Origin: an uncultured Eubacteriales bacterium
GTDB lineage: Bacteria > Bacillota > Clostridia > Christensenellales > Aristaeellaceae
Assembly (NCBI GenBank): GCA_900315315.1
Contig: OMYT01000007.1
Location: forward strand, 31,731-95,730
Direction of reading: 5' to 3'
Length of the DNA: 64,000 bases
In this document: positions 1-8,104 of the stretch, piece by piece
Layout: each line of letters starts with the position of its first letter
How positions within the stretch are numbered: the first letter of the stretch is position 1
The notes under the pieces: model-generated
The model's input: the letters and a program-made list of their open reading frames with translations, nothing else
What the model was told of the DNA's origin: nothing
Databases searched by the model: none
Made by a program: the position numbers and the translations under genes

Positions 1-1257
1 ACGGCACGGGAGATGGAGCCCTATCTGAAGAACCGGCGGGTGCTGGGCCTCGGCGAAGTGATGGATACGAAGTCGGTGATCGACGGCGATCCTGAAATGA
101 ACGCCAAGCTGCAGCTGTTTGACGGGAAAATCAAGGACGGACACGCACCGGCGCTTTCCCCGGAGGAAATGGCGGCCTATGTGCTGGCCGGCGTCACGAC
201 AGACCATGAAGGCACGAACTATGAATACATCATGCGGGAACGGGCTGCAGGCGTGTTCTGCCTGATCCGCGAGGGAAGTGCGGCGAAGAATCTCGAGGCG
301 ATTGTGAAGGGTATCGTGGAGAACAACACGAACACGGAAGGTTTCGGATTCTGTACGGACGACCGGCATATCGAGGATATCATCCGGGAAGGCGATATTG
401 ACAACAACGTCCGCAAAGCTGTGAGTATGGGCATCAGCCCGATTGCCGCGGTGAAGATGGCGACAATCCAGCCGGCCCGCTGCTACGGACTGCGCCGGAC
501 CGGCGCCGTGGCACCCGGATACGACGCGGACCTGGTGGTGTGGGATTCACTGAAGGACTTCAATGCGCAGATGGTGTTCTACAACGGACGACGCATTGAC
601 GATATGCTGCGCATCAAGCCGGCACCCTGCCCGCCGCAGCTGACGGATACCGTACACCTGGCGAAGATCGATCCGGAGAAGCTCGTGATTAAGCCCGGCA
701 ACGTTCCGTTCCCGGTGATTAAGATGATTCCGGGTGAGATTCTGACGGAACGGGTCGACATGGTGCTGCCGGGGACGGAGAACGGCGGCGAGTTTGTGCC
801 GAACGGAGAGGTCAACAAGATCGCAACGTTTGAGCGGCATCACTACACGGGAAAAATCGGCGCCGGCGCGGTGCTGGGCTTCGGGATCCGGAACGGAGCG
901 ATTGCCTCGTCTGTGTCACATGACAGCCACAACATCATTGTGATCGGCGATAATGACAGGGATATCCTGATCGCCGTGCAGGAACTGGAACGGACGCACG
1001 GCGGATATACAGTGGTGGAGAACGGGGAAGTGTTCGATACACTGGAACTGCCGATTATGGGCCTGATCTCTGATCGGAGCTACAGCTATGTGAGCAAGAA
1101 AGTGCGGCGGATGACGAGCAAGGCGCATAAGATGGGTGTGCCGAAGGATATGGAACCGTTTATTACGCTGAGCTTTATGGCGCTGCCGGTGATTCCGGAG
1201 ATTCGGTGTACGCCGAGGGGCGTGTGGTCGGTGAGTGAGTGGAAAATGCTGACCTGA
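1..1257 (+). CDS. ade: Adenine deaminase, 5' end outside window
   Basis: Adenine deaminase hydrolyses adenine to hypoxanthine and ammonia, feeding the downstream hydroxylases. The frame is open from base 1 without a start, so the gene is cut by the window edge. 418 residues are seen where the family usually has 550-600, so the N-terminal metal-binding HxH of the amidohydrolase barrel is missing. Visible family landmarks are VLGLGEVMD near the left edge, FCTDDRH (metal-ligand aspartate region) and the C-terminal adenine-deaminase domain with SVSHDSHN and GGYTVVENGEVFDTLELP. A guanine deaminase follows within 30 bp, so the two probably share a transcript for purine-base salvage. Identification is confident because both barrel and C-terminal domain motifs fit this family rather than a generic amidohydrolase. 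Confidence 0.93.
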   Translation, partial: TAREMEPYLKNRRVLGLGEVMDTKSVIDGDPEMNAKLQLFDGKIKDGHAPALSPEEMAAYVLAGVTTDHEGTNYEYIMRERAAGVFCLIREGSAAKNLEAIVKGIVENNTNTEGFGFCTDDRHIEDIIREGDIDNNVRKAVSMGISPIAAVKMATIQPARCYGLRRTGAVAPGYDADLVVWDSLKDFNAQMVFYNGRRIDDMLRIKPAPCPPQLTDTVHLAKIDPEKLVIKPGNVPFPVIKMIPGEILTERVDMVLPGTENGGEFVPNGEVNKIATFERHHYTGKIGAGAVLGFGIRNGAIASSVSHDSHNIIVIGDNDRDILIAVQELERTHGGYTVVENGEVFDTLELPIMGLISDRSYSYVSKKVRRMTSKAHKMGVPKDMEPFITLSFMALPVIPEIRCTPRGVWSVSEWKMLT

Positions 1258-1260
1258 TTC

Positions 1261-1296
1261 AGAGTGGAGAGTGGAGAGTTAAGAGTGGAGAGTTCA
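1261..1296 (+). repeat. Short degenerate AGAGTGGAGAGT direct repeats
   Basis: Three near-copies of AGAGTGGAGAGT/TAAGAGTGGAGAG lie between ade and guaD and run into the start of the guanine deaminase frame. They supply both candidate GTG starts and a GGAG ribosome-binding site, so the repeat may have shaped the start of the gene. Confidence 0.5.
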
Positions 1297-2574
1297 GGGA
1301 GAAGTTTTATTCTCAAGGGGCATATCTGTTATACGCCGGAGATCGGGAGACTGGTTATCCGGGAAAATGCCTTTGTTGTATGTGAAGACGGGGTCTGCCG
1401 GGGTGTTTTTGAGGAGATCCCGGAACGGTATGCCGGACTGAAGATCATTGACTGCACGGACCGGCTGATCCTGCCCGGCATGGTTGACCTGCATATTCAC
1501 GCGCCGCAGTATCCCTTCAGCGGAACGGGGATGGATTTTGGACTGCTGGAATGGCTGGACAAGATTACTTTTCCGGAAGAAATTCGGTACGCGAATGCGG
1601 AGTATGCAACAAAAGCATACAGGATCTTTGCACAGGCACTAAAGCGGGGTGCCACCACGCGGGCGGTGATTTTCGGGACAATCCACACGGATTCTACGCT
1701 GATCCTGGAGGAACTGATGGAAAAGAGCGGCCTGGTAACCTATGTAGGCAAGGTTGGGATGGACCGGGATGTACCTCCGGGATTACTGGAGAAGAGCGCT
1801 GATTTCTCGGCGGAGGAGACAAGACGATTCATTGAGGAAACGGCAAAGCGCGGATACCGGCGGACAAAGCCGATCATTACGCCGCGGTTTATCCCGTGCT
1901 GTTCAGAGAATATGATGCGCCTGCTGGGGCAGATCCGGAAAGAATACGATTTACCGGTGCAGAGCCATCTTTCGGAAAGCCCGGAAGAGGTTGAACTGGT
2001 TCGGGAAATAGCGCCGGAAGCGGCATTCTACGGGGATGGGTATGACCGGTTCGGCCTTTTCGGAAGAGACAGCCATACGGTAATGGCACACTGCGTGTGG
2101 TCTACACCGGAGGAAGTAAAGAGGATTAAGGAGAATGGAGTTTGGATTGCCCATTGTCCGGCTTCCAATATCAATCTCGCGTCCGGAATCGCGCCGATCC
2201 GGCGGTATATTGAGAAGAAGATGCGGGTCGGATTGGGGACGGATGTGGCCGGCGGACACAGTGATTCCATGTTCCGGGCCGTGACGGATGCCATCCAGGT
2301 ATCCAAACTGTACTGGAGGCATGTGGATCAGGAAGCGAAAGCGCTGACATTCCCCGAAAGCCTGTATCTGGCGACAAAAGGCGGAGGAGAGTTCTTCGGG
2401 AAAGTCGGAAGCTTTGAGGACGGATTTGAGTTTGACGCGCTGGTTCTGGATGATTCCGGGATCCCGTGCGCGCGGGAGCTGAGCGTTCAGGACAGGCTGG
2501 AGAGGGCATTCTATCTGGGAATGGACAGAATGGGTATTATGATGAAGTTCGCTGATGGCGAACAAATCATATAA
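1285..2574 (+). CDS. guaD: Guanine deaminase (amidohydrolase family)
   Basis: Guanine deaminase converts guanine to xanthine and ammonia. The protein shows PGMVDLHIHAPQ, where the HIH zinc ligands are followed by the APQ typical of guanine deaminases, then SHLSESPEEV, VMAHCVW (zinc histidine) and GLGTDVAGGHS (zinc aspartate with substrate-binding surroundings). Length, about 429 residues, matches the family. GTG at 1285 is preferred because GGAG lies 8 nt upstream; an in-frame GTG at 1264 is the alternative, and no ATG is available. The gene sits between ade and the xdhA-type subunit, so its product xanthine is a direct substrate for the next enzyme. An intergenic CTTCGG element follows the stop. 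Confidence 0.93.
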   Translation: MESSGRSFILKGHICYTPEIGRLVIRENAFVVCEDGVCRGVFEEIPERYAGLKIIDCTDRLILPGMVDLHIHAPQYPFSGTGMDFGLLEWLDKITFPEEIRYANAEYATKAYRIFAQALKRGATTRAVIFGTIHTDSTLILEELMEKSGLVTYVGKVGMDRDVPPGLLEKSADFSAEETRRFIEETAKRGYRRTKPIITPRFIPCCSENMMRLLGQIRKEYDLPVQSHLSESPEEVELVREIAPEAAFYGDGYDRFGLFGRDSHTVMAHCVWSTPEEVKRIKENGVWIAHCPASNINLASGIAPIRRYIEKKMRVGLGTDVAGGHSDSMFRAVTDAIQVSKLYWRHVDQEAKALTFPESLYLATKGGGEFFGKVGSFEDGFEFDALVLDDSGIPCARELSVQDRLERAFYLGMDRMGIMMKFADGEQII

Positions 2575-2580
2575 AAACGA

Positions 2581-2648
2581 AATTTCGCGGCTGCGGCCGC
2601 GACCAGGAAATCAGGGGGCTTTCCGATCGCCCCCTGAAACCTCTTCGG
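2581..2648 (+). repeat. CTTCGG element E1 (modules A+B)
   Basis: Module A pairs CGCGGC with GCCGCG around TGCG. Module B pairs TCAGGGGGC with GCCCCCTGA around TTTCCGATC. The tail is CCTCTTCGG. It lies between guaD and xdhA and has no following T-run, so it does not look like an ordinary terminator. Confidence 0.8.
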
Positions 2649-2717
2649 CCTCGGGTGAGAAAAGAAGGAAATAAAATATGCAAAATGAGTTAAGTATGGG
2701 ATAAAGGGGGTTGACCT

Positions 2718-5003
2718 GTGTATACGGGACAGAGCGTAAAGAGAGTGGATGCCTTTGACAAGGTAACGGGGCGCTGCAAGTATACGGATGATCTGTGCGA
2801 CAGAAAAGCGTATATTGCCCGGATCCTGCATTCCACCATTGCCAACGGGAAAGTAGTGTCTTTCGATACGTCAGAGGCGGAGAAAGTACCGGGAGTCGTA
2901 AAGATCCTGACCTGCTTTGACCTGACAGAGAAGCACTATTTCCCGACAGCGGGACATCCCTGGTCCACGGATCCGGGCCATCAGGATGTGGCAGACCGGC
3001 TGATCCTGACGGAGCGGGTGCGCTTCTATGGAGACGACATCGCGGCAGTGGTGGCGGAGGACGAGGTAGCGGCTGCCCAGGCGCTGCGACTGATCAAGGT
3101 GGAGTATGAGGAATATCCGTTCGTGCTGGATGTGCAGAAAGCCATGGAGGACGGCGCACCGCTGCTGCATGAGGAATACCCGAACAACATTCTGAAGCAT
3201 ACCCAAATCCGGCAGGGCGATTATGAGAAGGCGATCCAGGAACCGGGACTGATCAAGGTGGAAGGCTGGTATGAGACGCCGACCGTCCAGCACTGCCACA
3301 TTGAGAACTTCATCTGTTATGCCGAGAAGGAAGGAGACAAGATTGTCGTTACTTCCTCCACGCAGATCCCCCATATTGTACGACGGATTGTAGGCCAAGC
3401 ACTGGGCATCGGCTGGGGAAATGTACGGGTGATCAAACCCTACATCGGCGGCGGATTCGGAAACAAGCAGGATATCCTATACGAACCGCTGTGCGCCTGG
3501 CTGAGCCTGCAGACGGGCGGACACCTGGTGAAACTGGACGTGCCGAGAGAAGAAACGTTCGTCTGCAACCGGGTGCGGCATTCCATCCGGAACCACATCA
3601 TCTCCTGGGTGCGGCCGGACGGGACCTACGCGGCCAGGAAACTGGAAGCCTTTTCGGATCAGGGCGCCTACGCGTCCCACGGGCACAGCATCTGCGCCAA
3701 AGGCGCGGGCGCGTTCCCGCAGCTGTATCCATGCCCGAACGTGGAAGTGGACGCCTATACGGTGTTCACGAACAAACCGGTGGCCGGCGCCATGAGAGGT
3801 TACGGGATTCCCCAGGCAATGTGGGCGGTGGAATCCCATACGGAGGACGTCTGCGCGGCGATCGGGGCGGATCCGCTGGAATTCCGGCGGAAGAACCTGA
3901 TGCCCGTGGGCTATGTGGACGGATTCTCCAAGAATGAAAATTACTTTGACTCCTTCAACCAGTGCCTGGACAAGGCGATGAAAGCCATCGATTACGAGAA
4001 GAAGGTGAAGAAGTATCAGAACCAGACCGGAGACATCCGGCGGGGCATTGGTATGGCGGTGTTCTGGTACAACACGGCGGTATGGCCCATCTCGCTGGAA
4101 AGCTCCAGCTGCCGGATGGTGCTGAACCAGGACGGATCCTTCCAGCTGCAGCTTGGCGAGACAGAGATCGGCCAGGGCGCGGATACAGCCTTTGCCCAGA
4201 TGGCGGCCGATGTGGTCGGCGTTCCGATGGATAAGGTGCATGTGGTGTCCTGCCAGGATACGGATGTGACGCCCTTCGGTACCAGCGCCTACGCTTCGCG
4301 GCAGACTTACATTGCGGGATTTTCGATTCGCCAGACGGGCCTTCAGCTGAAAGAAAAGATCCTGGATTACGCCCATGAACTGACCCGGATGCCGGCGTTC
4401 AACCTGGACATTCAAGACGGGAATATCGTCCGGACGACGGACGGGCGGGTACTGATGACCCTGGAAGAGCTGGCGACGGAAGCATTGTACAGCCTGACAA
4501 ACAGCCGTCATATTACAGCGGAGAGCACCTATCAGATCAAATCCAACGCGTATTCCTTCGGATGCACGATTGCAGAAGTGGAAGTCGATATTCCGATGTG
4601 CCGGGCGAAGCTGCTGAATGTGGTGAACTGCCACGACGCCGGAAAACTGATCAACCCTGCGCTGGCAGAGGCGCAGGTGCACGGCGGCATGAGCATGGGC
4701 ATCGGCTTCGGAATGAGTGAGAAGCTGATCTTCGATGAGAAGACGGGACGGCCGCTGAACAACAACCTGCTGGATTATAAACTTTCCACATTCCTGGATC
4801 ACCCGACGCTGATGGCGGAATTTGTGGAAAATCCGGAACCGACCAGCGCCTTCGGAACGAAGGGACTGGGCGAGCCGCCTGCCTGCTCGGTGGCACCGGC
4901 AATCCGGAATGCGATCTTCCATGCGACGGGGGTCGGGCTGAAGAATGCTCCGGCGAATCCGCATAACCTGTTTAAAGCGTTTAAGGAGGCAAACCTGATA
5001 TAG
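2718..5003 (+). CDS. xdhA: Xanthine dehydrogenase-type hydroxylase, molybdenum-binding subunit
   Basis: This 761-residue protein is the large, molybdopterin-binding catalytic subunit of a xanthine dehydrogenase-family hydroxylase. An N-terminal a/b-hammerhead (KVTGRCKYTDDL) is followed by Mo-cofactor motifs GGGFGNKQD, GAMRGYGIPQ, GQGADTAF and KGLGEPP, the last holding the catalytic glutamate. It starts at GTG, with AAAGGGGG ending 7 nt upstream. The FAD subunit (5175) and 2Fe-2S subunit (6055) follow, giving the separate three-subunit arrangement. Purine context and the selenium maturation genes downstream suggest a purine hydroxylase, possibly with labile selenium at Mo. The exact substrate (xanthine, hypoxanthine or purine) cannot be read from sequence. 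Confidence 0.93.
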   Translation: MYTGQSVKRVDAFDKVTGRCKYTDDLCDRKAYIARILHSTIANGKVVSFDTSEAEKVPGVVKILTCFDLTEKHYFPTAGHPWSTDPGHQDVADRLILTERVRFYGDDIAAVVAEDEVAAAQALRLIKVEYEEYPFVLDVQKAMEDGAPLLHEEYPNNILKHTQIRQGDYEKAIQEPGLIKVEGWYETPTVQHCHIENFICYAEKEGDKIVVTSSTQIPHIVRRIVGQALGIGWGNVRVIKPYIGGGFGNKQDILYEPLCAWLSLQTGGHLVKLDVPREETFVCNRVRHSIRNHIISWVRPDGTYAARKLEAFSDQGAYASHGHSICAKGAGAFPQLYPCPNVEVDAYTVFTNKPVAGAMRGYGIPQAMWAVESHTEDVCAAIGADPLEFRRKNLMPVGYVDGFSKNENYFDSFNQCLDKAMKAIDYEKKVKKYQNQTGDIRRGIGMAVFWYNTAVWPISLESSSCRMVLNQDGSFQLQLGETEIGQGADTAFAQMAADVVGVPMDKVHVVSCQDTDVTPFGTSAYASRQTYIAGFSIRQTGLQLKEKILDYAHELTRMPAFNLDIQDGNIVRTTDGRVLMTLEELATEALYSLTNSRHITAESTYQIKSNAYSFGCTIAEVEVDIPMCRAKLLNVVNCHDAGKLINPALAEAQVHGGMSMGIGFGMSEKLIFDEKTGRPLNNNLLDYKLSTFLDHPTLMAEFVENPEPTSAFGTKGLGEPPACSVAPAIRNAIFHATGVGLKNAPANPHNLFKAFKEANLI

Positions 5004-5025
5004 GCATTCAACCCTTTCCCCCTAC

Positions 5026-5082
5026 CCCCTTCCCCACGCAGAAACAGATCTGTATTGTTGATTGACTTGCGTGGGGACGGGG
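5026..5082 (+). repeat. Inverted repeat between xdhA and xdhB
   Basis: CCCC-TT-CCCCACGCA at 5026-5040 is complementary to TGCGTGGGG-A-CGGGG at 5068-5082, forming a long stem with a 27-nt loop. It lies inside the xdhABC operon and could act as an mRNA-processing or stability hairpin. It lacks the TTTCCGA/CTTCGG signature of the main element family. Confidence 0.55.
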
Positions 5083-5093
5083 AAAAGTTAGTG

Positions 5094-5110
5094 GTGGGGC
5101 TTCGCCCCAC
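5094..5110 (+). other. GTGGGGC/GCCCCAC hairpin
   Basis: A 7-bp stem GTGGGGC/GCCCCAC with loop TTC sits upstream of xdhB, just after the larger inverted repeat. The role is unknown; it may be a transcript structure. Confidence 0.45.
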
Positions 5111-5174
5111 ACCCCGACTTTTATGTGCGTAGCAAGCTTAAGGAATATTTGGTTACCATTGGGAGGAATTGTTT

Positions 5175-6062
5175 ATGTATGATATCAAAGCGCTATATGA
5201 AGCGGAGAGTGTAGAGGATGCGATCCGGCTGATGCAGGAGCATCCGGAGGCGCAGATCATTGCCGGCGGAAGCGACGTGCTGGTGCAGATCCGGGAGGGA
5301 AGACGCGCCGGCGTGGAGCTGGTGAGCATTTACGGGATTGACGCGATGCGGGGCGTGACCTTCGACGACGAAGGCGCGATCCGAATCGGGTCGCTGACGA
5401 GCTTTTCCCATATCGCGGTTTCCCCGATCATTCAGGAGAAGATCCCGGTACTGGGAGAAGCGGTGAGCCTGGTCGGCGGACCACAGATCCGGAACATCGG
5501 AACCATCGGCGGGAACACCTGCAACGGCGTGACGAGCGCGGATTCCGCGTCGACGCTGTTCGCCTGGGACGCCATCGTGGAACTGACCGGACCGGAGGGA
5601 GTCCGGAGACTGCCGATCCAGGAGTTCTACATCAAGGCGGGCAAGGTGGCTTTGCAGCCGGCGGAACTGCAGACGGCGATCATCATCCCGAAGAAATCCT
5701 ACGAGGGATATCACGGGAACTACATCAAGTATGCCATGCGGGAAGCGATGGATATTGCGAACCTGGGCTGCTCGGTGAACGTATTGCTGTCCGAAGACAA
5801 ACAAACGATCGCAGATGTCCGCATTGCCTACGGCGTGGCCGGGCCGATCCCGATGCGGGTGCCTTCAGCGGAGGCTGCCGGCAAGGGTCAGAAGGTATGC
5901 AAGGAAACCGTTGAGGCCTTCAGCAAGGCTGTGCTGGAGGACATCCATCCGCGGGACAGCTGGCGGGCGGCCAAAGCCTTCCGGGAGCATATCGCGGTGG
6001 AGATGGCCAAGCGGGCACTGAGCAAGTCAATCGAACTGAGCGGAGGTGAGATCCGTGAGTAA
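5175..6062 (+). CDS. xdhB: Xanthine dehydrogenase-type hydroxylase, FAD-binding subunit
   Basis: This subunit carries FAD and passes electrons from the iron-sulfur subunit to NAD or another acceptor. The 295-residue protein has the FAD-binding type 2 motifs AQIIAGGSDVLVQIREG near residue 30 and GGPQIRNIGTIGGNTCNG near residue 110, followed by the CO-dehydrogenase flavoprotein C-terminal domain. ATG at 5175 is chosen because GGGAGGAA sits 6 nt upstream; a TTG two codons earlier overlaps that site. Its stop overlaps the start of the 2Fe-2S gene by 8 bp, indicating translational coupling. It is the only FAD subunit in the window and might also serve the fused XdhD-like enzyme, which has no FAD domain. 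Confidence 0.93.
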   Translation: MYDIKALYEAESVEDAIRLMQEHPEAQIIAGGSDVLVQIREGRRAGVELVSIYGIDAMRGVTFDDEGAIRIGSLTSFSHIAVSPIIQEKIPVLGEAVSLVGGPQIRNIGTIGGNTCNGVTSADSASTLFAWDAIVELTGPEGVRRLPIQEFYIKAGKVALQPAELQTAIIIPKKSYEGYHGNYIKYAMREAMDIANLGCSVNVLLSEDKQTIADVRIAYGVAGPIPMRVPSAEAAGKGQKVCKETVEAFSKAVLEDIHPRDSWRAAKAFREHIAVEMAKRALSKSIELSGGEIRE

Positions 6063-6543
6063 ACAGTACAAGCAGATTCACTGCGTGATTAACGGGAAGG
6101 AACGGGAAGCCATGGTGGACGTGCGCGCTTCCCTGACGGACCTACTGCGGAACGACTTCAGGCTGACCAGTGTGAAGAAGGGCTGTGAAGTGGGTGAATG
6201 CGGTGCGTGCAACGTGCTGGTGAACGGGGAGTGCTTCAACAGCTGTATTTACCTGGCAGTCTGGGCGGACGGGAAAGAGATTCTCACACTGGAAGGGCTG
6301 GAAGGTCCGAACGGCGAGATTTCCGATATCCAGCAGGCGTTTATTGATGAGGCGGCCGTACAGTGCGGATTCTGTACGCCGGGCGCGATCATGAGCGCGG
6401 TGGAGATCCTGAACGAGGGCCGGGAGTTGAGCGACGAGGAGATCCGGATCCGGATGTCCGGCCATCTGTGCCGCTGCACGGGATACGAGAATATTTTCCG
6501 GGCGGTCAAAAAGACGATGCTGAAAAGACTGGGGAAAGAATGA
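6055..6543 (+). CDS. xdhC: Xanthine dehydrogenase-type hydroxylase, 2Fe-2S subunit
   Basis: This small subunit carries two [2Fe-2S] clusters between the Mo centre and FAD. The first cluster is the plant-ferredoxin type (GCEVGECGACNVLVNG and a later Cys). The second is in the helical domain (QCGFCTPGAIM and LCRCTGYENI). The length of 162 residues is standard. GTG at 6055 has GGAGG 8 nt upstream; an in-frame GTG at 6046 overlaps that site and is disfavoured. It overlaps xdhB by 8 bp and completes the xdhABC operon. The name follows E. coli usage for the iron-sulfur subunit; it is not the XdhC chaperone, which is encoded at 25486. Confidence 0.93.
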   Translation: MSKQYKQIHCVINGKEREAMVDVRASLTDLLRNDFRLTSVKKGCEVGECGACNVLVNGECFNSCIYLAVWADGKEILTLEGLEGPNGEISDIQQAFIDEAAVQCGFCTPGAIMSAVEILNEGRELSDEEIRIRMSGHLCRCTGYENIFRAVKKTMLKRLGKE

Positions 6544-6621
6544 ACGTCAACTGCTGTTCCGTGATAAAGACTGAACAGATAGAAAATTACAGAAAAAGCG
6601 GGGATTCCGCGGGAGGAAAAC

Positions 6622-8091
6622 ATGATCAATCTGACCATCAACGAAAAGGGAAGAGCTAATAACATTCAGCGCGCAAAAGAGCAGAACATCATTATCCCTA
6701 CCATTGCACAGATGAAAGATCCGCAGACCATTCCGGAAAAGATCCGGGACCAGCTGAAGAACGTGGGACTGTGGGAGGTGAACCCGCTCAACCTGTTCCG
6801 CATCACATGGAAGAACGAGCCGAAGGAGTCGGGCGGACTTTTCGGAAAACCAAATTTCATCGTCCTGCCTCCCGAACTGACGGGCGTCAAGGCGAAAATC
6901 CTCCTGATGGTGGGTAAGTATTTTCCCACGGGCTGCCATAAGGTCGGCGCGTCCTTTGGCTGCCTTGTGCCGCGGCTGGTGACGGGACAGTTTGATTCCT
7001 CAGCACACCGGGCGGTCTGGCCGTCCACAGGCAATTACTGCCGCGGCGGTGCGTTTAATTCAAAGCTGCTGGGCTGCCACTCCGTTGCGATCCTTCCCGA
7101 GGGAATGAGCCGTGAACGCTTTGAATGGCTGGAAACGGTAGCCAGCGAAATCATTGCGACCCCCGGTACAGAATCAAACGTGAAAGAAATATTTGACAAG
7201 ACCCATGAGCTGGAGCAGGAACCGGACTGCATCATCTTCAACCAGTTTGCCGAGATGGGCAACTATATGTGGCATTATCACGTGACAGGCAACGCCATTG
7301 CCGAGGCATTTGAACAGATCAAAGGCGAGAGCGATCAGCTCTTCGGAGCGATCTTCACCTCCGGTTCTGCCGGCACCATGGCTTCCGGAGACCGTATCAA
7401 GGACCTGTACCCGAAGGCAAAGCTGGGCGTCGGCGAGGCACTGCAGTGCCCGACGCTGCTGGAGAACGGCTTCGGCGCCCACAGGATCGAAGGAATCGGA
7501 GACAAGCATGTTCCGTGGATCCACAACGTGAAGAACACGGACCTGGTTGTCGATATCGACGATGAGGATTCCCAGAAGGTACTCCGCCTGTTCAATGAGC
7601 CGATCGGACGGGAATACCTGCGCAGCGCGGGTGTTCCGGAAGAGACGCTGAACAACCTGGAACTCTTCGGAATATCCGGCATCGCCAACATGCTCTGCGC
7701 CATCAAGATGGCGAAGTACTATGAACTGACCGAACACGACGTGGTGGCATCGGTCATGACGGACTCCGCCGTGATGTACAGCTCCCGTGTGCGTGAGCTG
7801 CAGGAAGAGGACGGGGAATATACTCGGGAGATGGCGGCGGTCGACTTCCATACCCACATTCTCGGGGAAAAGACCGACAATATGCTGGAACTGACCTATC
7901 AGCAGCGGAAACGGGTGCATAACCTGAAGTACTACACCTGGGTTGAGCAGCAGGGCAAGACTTCTGAGGAACTGCAGAGCCTGTGGTACGATACGGAACA
8001 CACCTGGGACAGCGTGAAAGCGGACGCGGACAGGGTGGATGAGCTGATCCGGCAGTTCAACGAGGATACCGGACTGCTGAAGAAGCTGTAA
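6622..8091 (+). CDS. Fold-type II PLP-dependent enzyme (cysteine synthase-like)
   Basis: A 489-residue PLP enzyme of the tryptophan synthase beta/cysteine synthase superfamily. PTGCHK carries the likely Schiff-base lysine (Lys107). PSTGNYCRG is the substrate/PLP asparagine loop and TSGSAGTMASG the phosphate-binding glycine loop. It is longer than cysteine synthases (about 300 residues), with extra N- and C-terminal segments. RBS GGGAGGAA precedes the ATG. It sits 13 bp before a threonine-synthase-like gene and among ssnA, ygfK, ygeY and ygeW. In E. coli the equivalent slot is held by YgeX (diaminopropionate ammonia-lyase), so a C-N lyase acting on an amino-acid intermediate of purine breakdown is a reasonable inference. 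The substrate is not recognisable. Confidence 0.8.
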   Translation: MINLTINEKGRANNIQRAKEQNIIIPTIAQMKDPQTIPEKIRDQLKNVGLWEVNPLNLFRITWKNEPKESGGLFGKPNFIVLPPELTGVKAKILLMVGKYFPTGCHKVGASFGCLVPRLVTGQFDSSAHRAVWPSTGNYCRGGAFNSKLLGCHSVAILPEGMSRERFEWLETVASEIIATPGTESNVKEIFDKTHELEQEPDCIIFNQFAEMGNYMWHYHVTGNAIAEAFEQIKGESDQLFGAIFTSGSAGTMASGDRIKDLYPKAKLGVGEALQCPTLLENGFGAHRIEGIGDKHVPWIHNVKNTDLVVDIDDEDSQKVLRLFNEPIGREYLRSAGVPEETLNNLELFGISGIANMLCAIKMAKYYELTEHDVVASVMTDSAVMYSSRVRELQEEDGEYTREMAAVDFHTHILGEKTDNMLELTYQQRKRVHNLKYYTWVEQQGKTSEELQSLWYDTEHTWDSVKADADRVDELIRQFNEDTGLLKKL

Positions 8092-8104
8092 GGGAGGAAT
8101 ACGC